This document shows positions 1 through 6,879 of a stretch of 53,127 bases of DNA, in pieces. Under the pieces are notes generated by a model. That model was not told where the DNA came from. It saw only the letters and a program-made list of their open reading frames with translations, and searched no databases. Source of the stretch: Clostridia bacterium (lineage in GTDB: Bacteria > Bacillota > Clostridia > Caldicoprobacterales > Caldicoprobacteraceae). A program made the translations under genes and the position numbers. Each line of letters opens with the position of its first letter. Positions within the stretch are counted from its first letter, which is position 1. The DNA is taken from the NCBI GenBank assembly GCA_017577715.1, contig PKRC01000014.1, positions 1 to 53,127 on the forward strand, given 5' to 3'.

Positions 1-76
1 CAGCTTCTCTGATGGTTATGACTTTGTCGATTGTTTGGTTTATGACTCTTAAACGAGTCATTTCTTTTTGTGTCAT
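1..76 (-). CDS. transposase N-terminus (partial), ISNCY-like
   Basis: Reading leftward from an ATG at 76-74, 25 codons run off the window edge without a stop. The translation starts MTQKEMTRLRVINQTIDK and continues VITIREA. This resembles the start of ISNCY-family transposases, where a short lead is followed by a helix-turn-helix opening with a '(T/I)xxEAA'-like motif; only 'TIREA' is visible here. A good SD (AGGAAGGAGA) precedes the ATG. The family call rests on a short fragment and on memory of the family, so it is tentative; that a leftward gene starts here is more secure. Confidence 0.5.
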   Translation of the reverse strand, partial: MTQKEMTRLRVINQTIDKVITIREA

Positions 77-98
77 GTTGAATATCTCCTTCCTCATG

Positions 99-147
99 TA
101 TGACATTATATCAGAATAATTTCAATATGACATTATCACAGAATAAC
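99..147. repeat. two direct 22-bp repeats at the IS end
   Basis: TATGACATTATATCAGAATA at 99-118 (extending to 120) recurs as TATGACATTATCACAGAATA at 126-145 (extending to 147). The offset is 27 bp and there are three mismatches over 22 bp. The position just outside the transposase start suggests subterminal transposase-binding sites. Confidence 0.7.
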
Positions 148-168
148 AACACCTCTATAATTTTTTAT

Positions 169-197
169 TTGCATTATTCTGTCGAAAGTTGTATAAT
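169..197 (+). promoter_or_regulatory. sigma-A promoter for the sugar ABC operon
   Basis: TTGCAT (169-174), a 17-bp spacer, and a perfect TATAAT (192-197). It lies about 140 bp upstream of the first permease start and just outside the IS repeats, so the IS may have landed directly upstream of the operon promoter. Confidence 0.65.
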
Positions 198-337
198 AAA
201 AGCGAGGGCGGAGAAGACGCAGTGCCTTAAGAGGCTGGATGGCCATAAGAAAGGATTTTTTACATTTGTCTCGAATAGATAATTATGATATATCGAAACT
301 TTGTTGTGCTGACAAACTGAGGAAAAGGAGGGCAAAT

Positions 338-1306
338 ATGGGGTCCAATATCGAAATTCAAACTGCAACAGCGGTTGCAACAAAAGCAAAAGTTGGTAGA
401 GGCAAACAACTTTGGAAGGCCATAAAGAAAGATTGGCAATTATACACGCTTTTGCTTTTGCCATTGGTTCATTATTTGATTTTTAGATATATTCCGATGT
501 ATGGGATTATTATTGCCTTTAGAAGATATCAGCCCGGTGGACCGGTTTATGGTAGCCAATGGGTTGGTACAAGATATTTTCAAATGTTTTTAAGGGATCA
601 GGGATTCTGGCGTGCATTTAGAAACAACATAATTTTAAGCGTGGAGTATCTAGTGATAAGCTTTCCTTTCCCGATAATTTTTGCCTTGCTCCTCAACGAG
701 CTGAAAAATTTAAAGTTCAAGAAGTTCGTTCAAACGGTTTCTTATTTACCCCACTTCATATCGACGGTAGTAGTGGTGGGAATGATCAAGGAGATCTTGT
801 CTCCGTCTGTAGGCGTAGTAAATATGGTTCTCAAGAATTTGATTGGTAAGACGATAGACTTTGTTTCAGAGCCTGGATGGTTTAGGCCTATCTATATAGC
901 ATCGGGAATTTGGCAGCACCTAGGATGGAATTCAATTATTTATCTTGCGGCGCTCTCTGGTATTAACCCTGAATTGTATGAGGCAGCAAGAATCGATGGA
1001 GCCAACAGATTTCAGCAAATGAAATATGTCACAATTCCCGGCATAATGCCTACTGTTATGGTTCTGTTGATATTGAATATCGGGAGCCTGATGGCTGTAG
1101 GTTTTGAAAAGATATTGTTACTCTATAATCCCCAAACCTATGAAACGGCCGATGTTATTTCTACCTTCCTGTATAGAATGGGCTTGACCATGAATAATTA
1201 CAGCTATGGCGCTGCGGTGGGCCTGTTTGAATCTATAATAAGCGTAATATTGCTGACCACAGCAAATTATCTATCCAGAAAATTCACCGACAGCAGCTTG
1301 TGGTAA
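338..1306 (+). CDS. sugar ABC transporter permease, LplB/YtcP type (CUT1)
   Basis: Integral membrane permease of 322 residues for carbohydrate import. About six hydrophobic segments are visible, starting near residue 40. The binding-protein-dependent permease loop is present near residue 215 (EAARIDGANRFQQ), where the cytoplasmic ATPase docks. I chose the ATG at 338 because AGGAAAAGGAGGG lies 5-8 bases ahead; an in-frame start at 239 would add 33 residues with no SD and no family support. The neighbours are a second permease and a lipoprotein binding protein, the usual LplB-YtcP-LplA set. No ATPase gene is present, so a shared MsmX-type ATPase elsewhere is likely (inference). The substrate is unknown; the family handles oligosaccharides or glycosides. 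Confidence 0.9.
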   Translation: MGSNIEIQTATAVATKAKVGRGKQLWKAIKKDWQLYTLLLLPLVHYLIFRYIPMYGIIIAFRRYQPGGPVYGSQWVGTRYFQMFLRDQGFWRAFRNNIILSVEYLVISFPFPIIFALLLNELKNLKFKKFVQTVSYLPHFISTVVVVGMIKEILSPSVGVVNMVLKNLIGKTIDFVSEPGWFRPIYIASGIWQHLGWNSIIYLAALSGINPELYEAARIDGANRFQQMKYVTIPGIMPTVMVLLILNIGSLMAVGFEKILLLYNPQTYETADVISTFLYRMGLTMNNYSYGAAVGLFESIISVILLTTANYLSRKFTDSSLW

Positions 1307-1314
1307 AGGGGGAA

Positions 1315-2202
1315 ATGGGGTTGGGTTCTACGAAGAGAAAGAATATAAGCGTGTTTGATGTTATAAATGTTATCATAATGTTATTTGTAGTGGTTGTTAC
1401 GCTGTATCCGTTTCTTTATCTGACCGCCTTGTCGATGAGCAGTGAAAAATATGTGTATGAAGGCTCAATCACTTTTTACCCCAAGGGGTTTACTTTGGGG
1501 ACCTATAAGGTGTTGTTGAAGGATAATTACTTCTGGACCAGCTATAGAAATACCATCATTTATACGGTATTAGGGACTTTAATATCACTGACTTTGACTG
1601 TTCTCTTGGCGTATCCCCTGTCTAAAAAGAACTTGAAGGGTAGGGGAATATTCCTAGGGTTTATATTGTTTACCATGTTCTTTGGCGGTGGACTGATTCC
1701 CACTTATTTGCTGGTCAGCAGGATGCTGCAGATGAGAAACACCATATGGGCTGTAATCATACCAGGGGCTATTAGTACCTACAATGTACTGGTTACCAAG
1801 ACCTTTTTTGAGGGTATACCGGATGAACTGGAAGAAGCAGCGGCAATTGATGGGATGAACACATATGGTATACTGGTTAAAATCGTGCTGCCGCTGTCTA
1901 AACCCATATTGGCCACAATGTCGCTCTTTTATGCTGTAGGAATATGGAACAACTGGTTTGGGCCCTTTATCTATCTCGATGATAAGAAATTGTTTCCCGT
2001 ATCGCTGTATTTGAGGAATATAATTGCGGGTGCACAAAAGGCTAGAGAAGTTGTGGGTGGAGACGTCGAAGGATTTGGGGATATAGAAGCTACCATAAAG
2101 TCGGCCAGCATGGTGGTGAGTGCCCTTCCTATAATAATGGTTTATCCGTTTTTGCAAAAATACTTCGTAAAGGGTATAATGATAGGATCCTTGAAAGGCT
2201 AA
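1315..2202 (+). CDS. sugar ABC transporter permease, YtcP/LplC type (CUT1)
   Basis: Second inner-membrane permease subunit, about 295 residues. The EAA loop is near residue 172 (EEAAAIDGMNTYGIL) and the ending VKGIMIGSLKG is typical of this subfamily. It should form a heterodimer with the upstream permease. The start is ambiguous: GTG at 1300 overlaps the previous gene by 7 bases but has no SD. ATG at 1315 follows AAAGGGGG very closely, and TTG at 1321 has better spacing. I report the ATG. An operator-like palindrome begins at the stop codon. Confidence 0.88.
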   Translation: MGLGSTKRKNISVFDVINVIIMLFVVVVTLYPFLYLTALSMSSEKYVYEGSITFYPKGFTLGTYKVLLKDNYFWTSYRNTIIYTVLGTLISLTLTVLLAYPLSKKNLKGRGIFLGFILFTMFFGGGLIPTYLLVSRMLQMRNTIWAVIIPGAISTYNVLVTKTFFEGIPDELEEAAAIDGMNTYGILVKIVLPLSKPILATMSLFYAVGIWNNWFGPFIYLDDKKLFPVSLYLRNIIAGAQKAREVVGGDVEGFGDIEATIKSASMVVSALPIIMVYPFLQKYFVKGIMIGSLKG

Positions 2203-2216
2203 TTTATACGTATTAA
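2201..2216. promoter_or_regulatory. candidate LacI-family operator inside the sugar ABC operon
   Basis: AATTTATACGTATTAA matches 14 of 15 positions of the sequence repeated three times upstream of the LacI-family gene at 24852 (AATTTATACGTATAA). It lies in the gap between the second permease and the binding protein. Sequence identity is seen; control by that regulator is inferred. Confidence 0.5.
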
Positions 2217-2227
2217 AGGAGGTGATC
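2215..2227 (+). promoter_or_regulatory. near-perfect SD with no standard start codon
   Basis: AAAGGAGGTGATC is a 13-base full complement of the usual 16S rRNA 3' tail. No ATG, GTG or TTG follows at usable spacing; a CTG at 2227 would open only nine codons (stop at 2254). It sits about 107 bases before the binding-protein start, which has its own SD. It could be a leader-peptide site, a ribosome standby site or a relic. Confidence 0.5.
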
Positions 2228-2333
2228 TGACGGAAGGGTCTGACAAAATATATTAAAATATATTAGGATGGTTGTAAGGTTTGAGCTTACCAGAAAACTT
2301 TGAAAGAAAACATTAATAAAAAAGGAGGTTATA

Positions 2334-4013
2334 ATGAAAATGAGTAAGAGAGCAGTATTGCTAATAGCCTGTATCCTTATAGTTTCAATGTTAGGCGTGA
2401 TGTTTACAGGCTGTGGCAAGAAGGAAACGCCGGATAAGACTACCCCAAGTGGAGATCAAGGCACCACAACGGAACAGCCAGGTAAAGAAGACCAAGAGGA
2501 ATTTGCTTTTCCGCTAAAGGAACCCGTGAAGTTTACAATGCTTTACAGAGATCATCCTGCATATCCTTATAAAGAAGATTGGATCCTATGGGATGAAATA
2601 AAGAAGAGGACCAATGTAGAACTCGAACTTACTATTGTGCCCATGAGCGACTATGAGCAAAAGAGAAACCTTCTCATCAGCACCGGTGAGGCGCCGGAGA
2701 TTGTTCCTAGCACTTACCCGGGTCAAGAAGTAAGCTTTATCCCTAGTGGGGCAATAATACCAGTTAGCGACTATCTGCATCTGATGCCCAATTTCTCAAG
2801 GCAGATTGAGGAGTGGAACTTGCAGGAAGACATAAAAACTATTAAGCAAAAAGACGGGAAATTCTATGTATTGCCAGGACTTCGCGAAGTAGCCGTTGCT
2901 GAATATTCTCTGGCCATAAGGACGGATATATTTGAAAAGCACAATATCCCAATTCCTGAGAGCTGGAATGACTTGTATGAGGCTTTAAAGAAACTGAAGG
3001 AGCTTTATCCTAATATTTATCCATTTTCTGATAGGTGGAAGGGCGATGCCCTGCTCAACTTTGCTTCGCTCAGCTTTGGCGTCCAGGGCGGTTGGGGCGC
3101 CGGTAATGGCATTTACTACTACAGGGATAAGGACGAATTTGGATTTTACCCCATTACCGACGATTATAAGGAAATGCTGAAGTATTTTAACAAGCTGGTT
3201 AAAGAGGGATTGATGGATCCTGAGTCCTTCATCCAGGAGGATGAAATTGCTGTCAATCAGAAATTTGCTACTGGTAAGTCCTTCGTTATAAGCACCAATA
3301 CCCAGGAAATAATTTCGATGCGCAATAAGATGAAGGAGACCCTTGGTGAGGGCAACTTCAAAGTTGATATGCTGCCGCCCCTCGAAGGGCCAAAGGGGAG
3401 AGTCATCTCTGGATCGAGGTTGGATAATGGCATTGTTATAACCAAGAAGGCGTTGGATAATCCCAACTTTGAAGCCCTTATGAGGTTTGTTGACTGGCTG
3501 TGGTACAGCGAAGAAGGCCAGATTCTGACCAGGTGGGGAGTTGAAGGCGTAACTTACAAGAGATCAGGAGATAAATTTGAGTTGCTGCCCGGCGTAAAGG
3601 CAGGATATCTGGGAATCAACGTGGACGATGAAAACGCTAAAGACCTTAGAAACGATTTCGGCATGGGCAATGGAGTGTTTATGTTTTCACTGTATAATGG
3701 CCACAAGCACCTCATGTACTCTTATATGATCGAGGAAGCAAAGAATTTTGTGCAGAAGGCCAATGAGCTATGCACGCTTCTGCCCCCAGCACCGCCGGTA
3801 TTGATGGATGAGATAGAGAGAGAAGAGGCCAACGTGCTTAGCCAGTCGTTGATGGACTATGTGAAACAGATGACATTGCAGTTCATTACAGGAAAAGCTG
3901 ACATCGATAAAGAATGGGATACCTTTGTACAAGAGTGCAAAGCCAAGGGAGCTGATAGGCTGGTACAGATGACCAACGAGGTTTACCAGAAGACCAAGGA
4001 TATTCTGAAATAA
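2334..4013 (+). CDS. sugar-binding lipoprotein, LplA/YtcQ-like
   Basis: Extracellular solute-binding protein (559 residues) that delivers a sugar to the two upstream permeases. A lipoprotein signal peptide is clear: basic MKMSKR, a hydrophobic stretch, and lipobox MFTGC with the lipid-modified Cys27. A Thr/Gly/Glu-rich linker to about residue 55 tethers the domain to the membrane. The body is a family-1 type binding protein with the long C-terminal part usual for LplA/YtcQ. The start ATG follows AAAGGAGGTTATA. It lies 131 bp after the permease gene, in a gap that holds an operator-like palindrome, an orphan SD and a small hairpin (GTAAG/CTTAC, about 2273-2289). These could tune the higher expression a binding protein needs (inference). 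Ligand unknown. Confidence 0.9.
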   Translation: MKMSKRAVLLIACILIVSMLGVMFTGCGKKETPDKTTPSGDQGTTTEQPGKEDQEEFAFPLKEPVKFTMLYRDHPAYPYKEDWILWDEIKKRTNVELELTIVPMSDYEQKRNLLISTGEAPEIVPSTYPGQEVSFIPSGAIIPVSDYLHLMPNFSRQIEEWNLQEDIKTIKQKDGKFYVLPGLREVAVAEYSLAIRTDIFEKHNIPIPESWNDLYEALKKLKELYPNIYPFSDRWKGDALLNFASLSFGVQGGWGAGNGIYYYRDKDEFGFYPITDDYKEMLKYFNKLVKEGLMDPESFIQEDEIAVNQKFATGKSFVISTNTQEIISMRNKMKETLGEGNFKVDMLPPLEGPKGRVISGSRLDNGIVITKKALDNPNFEALMRFVDWLWYSEEGQILTRWGVEGVTYKRSGDKFELLPGVKAGYLGINVDDENAKDLRNDFGMGNGVFMFSLYNGHKHLMYSYMIEEAKNFVQKANELCTLLPPAPPVLMDEIEREEANVLSQSLMDYVKQMTLQFITGKADIDKEWDTFVQECKAKGADRLVQMTNEVYQKTKDILK

Positions 4014-4036
4014 TCGACAACGATGAGGCCTTTATT

Positions 4037-4089
4037 CCATACCCTCAGGTGACACCGCCCGAGGGTGTGGAGTAAAGGTTATTTTTTTT
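4037..4089 (+). terminator. probable terminator of the sugar ABC operon
   Basis: CCATACCCTC (4037-4046) pairs with GAGGGTGTGG (4061-4070), with one G-U pair. A T-rich run comes about 12 bases later rather than directly, so this may be only a processed hairpin. Confidence 0.5.
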
Positions 4090-4162
4090 ATTGAGCTATA
4101 TTATCTATTTGAAAGTTGTGGTGAAATTTTCAACGAAAATAGCAAAAAGGTAAAAAATGATG

Positions 4163-4191
4163 ATGACAGGAGTAAAAAAATATGCTATAAT
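4163..4191 (+). promoter_or_regulatory. tRNA operon promoter
   Basis: ATGACA (4163-4168), 17-bp spacer, TATAAT (4186-4191), ending 26 bases before the tRNA-Thr 5' end. Strong match to the housekeeping consensus. Confidence 0.75.
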
Positions 4192-4217
4192 CTATTACTG
4201 CATCGAGAGTTTAATAC

Positions 4218-4293
4218 GCCAACATAGCTCAGCTGGTAGAGCAGCGGTCTCGTAAACCGCAGGTCAGGGGTTCGAATCCCCTTGTTGGCTCCA
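4218..4293 (+). tRNA. tRNA-Thr (anticodon CGU)
   Basis: A 76-base cloverleaf with acceptor stem GCCAACA/TGTTGGC, anticodon stem GCGGT/ACCGC around loop CTCGTAA (anticodon CGT), T-loop TTCGAAT and encoded CCA. It reads the Thr codon ACG. It shares a transcript with tRNA-Pro six bases downstream. Confidence 0.97.
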
Positions 4294-4299
4294 AAAAGT

Positions 4300-4376
<77 letters not shown>

Positions 4377-4509
4377 TTTTTTAATAGGCCACGCAATTTC
4401 AACCGGCAAAAAGGTCTGGTGGTTTGTGCAAGTGCATGAGATTTTTTTATTTTTATGAAAATGCTCACATATGGCCCATTAAAATGCAATCAACGAAAGA
4501 GGTAAGGCA

Positions 4510-5031
4510 ATGAATATACCCAATATATTGACGGCTATAAGGTTTTGCCTGATTCCGGTTTTCATATACGTGTTTTACAACCCGGAAATAGAGAACAACG
4601 TGTTATGGGGGATTGTGGTTTTTATTGCGGCCGGGGCGACAGACCTACTGGATGGATACATTGCCAGGAAATACGACCTCATTACCAAATGGGGAAAATT
4701 GATGGATCCGTTGGCTGATAAGCTCATGTTGCTCACCGTGCTTATCTCGCTGTACGTCAAAGGCATTATCCCTGCGCCCGTAATATTGATCGTATTTATC
4801 AAGGAATTTCTTATGATCGTTGGAGCTGCTTTTCTTTATAAAAATCGCAATGTAGTGGTGGAAGCAAATTTTTTTGGTAAAGCAGCTACGGCTTCATTTT
4901 ATGTGGCGGTGATTACTACTGTGCTCAAGTTTCAGTATAGTAATGTCTTGCTGTACATAGCCGTAGTTTTGACTCTCATAGCTCTGGTGCAGTATGGCTA
5001 CAGGGCATTCAAAAGGAATCCATCAAAATGA
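4510..5031 (+). CDS. pgsA: CDP-diacylglycerol-glycerol-3-phosphate 3-phosphatidyltransferase
   Basis: Makes phosphatidylglycerol phosphate from CDP-diacylglycerol and glycerol-3-phosphate, the committed step to phosphatidylglycerol and cardiolipin, in the cytoplasmic membrane. The full CDP-alcohol phosphotransferase motif is present at residues 48-70: DG-x2-AR-x8-G-x3-D-x3-D, with the metal-binding aspartates. The 173-residue length and several hydrophobic helices fit PgsA. The N-terminus MNIPNILTAIR is a family hallmark and follows GAAAGAGGTAAGGC. It stands alone between the tRNA pair and a convergent gene; a shared bidirectional terminator follows. Confidence 0.95.
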   Translation: MNIPNILTAIRFCLIPVFIYVFYNPEIENNVLWGIVVFIAAGATDLLDGYIARKYDLITKWGKLMDPLADKLMLLTVLISLYVKGIIPAPVILIVFIKEFLMIVGAAFLYKNRNVVVEANFFGKAATASFYVAVITTVLKFQYSNVLLYIAVVLTLIALVQYGYRAFKRNPSK

Positions 5032-5052
5032 ATGTGCTAAATTTTGGATAAG

Positions 5053-5089
5053 AAAAAAGGGCTGGACATACCGTTCAGCCCCTTTAAAT
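5053..5089. terminator. bidirectional terminator between pgsA and the GH4 gene
   Basis: GGGCTGGAC (5059-5067) pairs with GTTCAGCCC (5073-5081), loop ATACC. An A-run before it gives a good U-tract for the minus-strand gene; a shorter T-rich tail follows on the plus strand for pgsA. Confidence 0.8.
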
Positions 5090-5154
5090 TTAAAAACGCG
5101 AAAGCCCATTTATCGATGGAGAGATGCAGGCAGCCTTTAAAACGAAATTTTGTA

Positions 5155-6480
5155 TTAGCAGAAATGTTTGAATTGAGGCAGCCAATCCTTGTTCACTTCG
5201 AACATTTCTCTGACCATTTGTTTGATTTCTGCCAAGCTGAGTACCGCCGACGTTAAGGGGTCATAATAGATGGCCTGGTATATCTTGTTGGGATCTCCGG
5301 TCAAAGCCCCTTCCACCGCCAGCTCCTCGCACATGGCATTTACGTAATTAAGGATTGCCAGTTGGGGCGGCAAAGGCCCTACGTGTATTGGTTCAAATCC
5401 GTATTTGGATGCCAGCACCGGTACCTCAACGCAGCACCCTTCAGGCAGATTATCGATGAGGCCAAAGTTTCTCACGTTACCGTTGAACTTGTACATGGTC
5501 CCATCGCCGATGACGGCGTTCAGAATACCTGCTGCGTATTCATTTCCGCGATTCAAATTAATAGTATCCCGCTCCAGCCATTTTTTGATGTCATCTCTCC
5601 AGGTATCCTCACGCTTTAAGTATTCTTTGAGTATAAAGGCATATTCTCCGGGATTCCATCCCGTACCATGGGTGCAATATTTTTCTATGAGGTCGGGCCT
5701 CTTTCTAAACCATGCATTGTATTCTGAGTTGTGTCCGCTGGATTCGGTGACATAATAGCCGAGGTGTAAAAACATCTCGTTGCGGACCTGCTCCTGGTTG
5801 TAAATTTCGGGGCGCTGGACCGCTTCGCGAATGAGGGGATAGGCATCTTTTCCGTTCCACTTGAATTCCAAGAACCAGGCTTGATGGTTTATGCCAGCGC
5901 ACACATATGTGATTTCTTCCATAGGGGCTCCTATCCACGATGCTAACATTGCAGCCGTACCTTGAACGCTGTGGCACAAGCCCGTTACCTTTACTTTAGT
6001 CTCGCCCTGCATAGCCCGGCACAACATGGCCATGGGGTTGGTGTAGTTGAGCATTATGGCATCGGGGCAGTAGCGCTCAATGTCCCTGCATATATCCAGC
6101 ATCACGGGTATAGTTCTAAGTGCTCTGAAGATGCCTGCCGGCCCACGGGTGTCTCCTACGTTTATATCCACGCCGTACTTCTTGGGTATCTCAATGTCAT
6201 GGCGCCATACATGCACTCCGCCCACCAGAATTGTGCATATAACTCCGTCGGCATCCTTCAACGCTTCTGCCCTGTTGGTGGTGGCTATGACTTTGGCTGG
6301 GTAGTTGCCTGCTTCGATGATCTTGTCAACCGCCTTTTTTATGTAGCCTAAGCGCTCTTCATCGATGTCCATGAGGGCAATGGTACAATCCTGCAGTGCA
6401 GGGTATGTGAGTATGTCCCGCACTAGGCTCCTGGTAAACTCAAAGCTGCCAGCGCCTATAAAGGCAATTTTTTTAGACAT
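5155..6480 (-). CDS. melA: alpha-galactosidase, glycoside hydrolase family 4
   Basis: A 441-residue NAD+- and Mn2+-dependent GH4 enzyme that cleaves glycosides by an oxidation-elimination route. The N-terminal Rossmann loop (GAGSFEFTRSLV) starts near residue 9. The metal- and substrate-binding motif CHSV is at residues 169-172, and NH at 198-199 supplies another ligand. In GH4 the CHSV form is linked to alpha-galactosidases, while CHE and CHG mark alpha-glucosidases and alpha-glucuronidases, so I favour a MelA-like role; this subfamily call is inference. The SD is AAAGGGGGG. It is transcribed alone, toward pgsA. The sugar ABC operon 1.1 kb beyond its end may feed it, but the operator found in that operon is not visible at its promoter. 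Confidence 0.88.
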   Translation of the reverse strand: MSKKIAFIGAGSFEFTRSLVRDILTYPALQDCTIALMDIDEERLGYIKKAVDKIIEAGNYPAKVIATTNRAEALKDADGVICTILVGGVHVWRHDIEIPKKYGVDINVGDTRGPAGIFRALRTIPVMLDICRDIERYCPDAIMLNYTNPMAMLCRAMQGETKVKVTGLCHSVQGTAAMLASWIGAPMEEITYVCAGINHQAWFLEFKWNGKDAYPLIREAVQRPEIYNQEQVRNEMFLHLGYYVTESSGHNSEYNAWFRKRPDLIEKYCTHGTGWNPGEYAFILKEYLKREDTWRDDIKKWLERDTINLNRGNEYAAGILNAVIGDGTMYKFNGNVRNFGLIDNLPEGCCVEVPVLASKYGFEPIHVGPLPPQLAILNYVNAMCEELAVEGALTGDPNKIYQAIYYDPLTSAVLSLAEIKQMVREMFEVNKDWLPQFKHFC

Positions 6481-6524
6481 TGTCGGTGACCCCCCTTTAA
6501 ATTTGATGTTAAAACTATACTTTA

Positions 6525-6553
6525 ATTATAAAGAGTTGCACCGTGTTTTTCTA
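6525..6553 (-). promoter_or_regulatory. possible promoter of the GH4 gene
   Basis: On the minus strand: TAGAAA (6553-6548), 17-bp spacer, TATAAT (6530-6525), about 45 bases before the start codon. The -10 is perfect; the -35 matches 4 of 6. Confidence 0.5.
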
Positions 6554-6668
6554 TATGGTAGTGTGATATTTAAGCCGAAATTTTTAAGATATTGTGACTT
6601 CATGGGGATGGCGGATTGTCAGTAGTCTGGCAGGGTGTTCCTGTTCTAGCGATATTATGATAGCAGCT

Positions 6669-6697
6669 TGTTTACATCTTTTTACTTGTGCTATAAT
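6669..6697 (+). promoter_or_regulatory. possible promoter of the addBA operon
   Basis: TTGTTT (6669-6674), 17-bp spacer, TATAAT (6692-6697). It lies about 180 bp before addB, in the 395-bp gap with the divergent GH4 gene. The rest of that gap holds a 41-codon ORF and nothing else I recognise. Confidence 0.55.
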
Positions 6698-6753
6698 TTA
6701 CACGAACAACCAGCACGTAACAATGCCATGGAGATGGTGCTTTATTTAGAGAT

Positions 6754-6879
6754 ATGGTAGAATGCGCCGGTAAACTTATTCAATTCAGTGAGAACGCATA
6801 TATGACTTTTCTCGCCTTAATCCTAAAGGGTAGCTTTTGGCAACATACTGAGGATGAAAAACGGGAGATGGGATTATGA
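6754..6879 (+). CDS. candidate 41-residue small protein or leader overlapping addB
   Basis: An open frame of 41 codons (starts MVECAGKLIQFSENAYM, ends EKREMGL). Its stop overlaps the addB start in the ATGA arrangement typical of translational coupling. The SD is weak (TTAGAG). The middle is mildly hydrophobic. I recognise no family. It may be a chance frame, but the exact ATGA junction and its place behind the likely addB promoter make it worth listing. Confidence 0.3.
   Translation: MVECAGKLIQFSENAYMTFLALILKGSFWQHTEDEKREMGL

Larger units (their letters stand above)
1..147 (-). mobile_element. end of an insertion sequence, running off the left edge
   Basis: The left edge holds the 5' end of a transposase-like gene on the minus strand. 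Two near-identical 22-bp direct copies, typical of repeated transposase-binding ends, lie outside it. The outer copy ends at about 147, which I take as the approximate element boundary. No target-site duplication can be checked because the other end is outside the window. The extent is inferred. Confidence 0.5.

Noticed and set aside
2201..2230. Possible fragment of a 16S rRNA 3' end on the minus strand
   Set aside because: Only the anti-SD complement itself matches; the bases around it do not resemble 16S rRNA.
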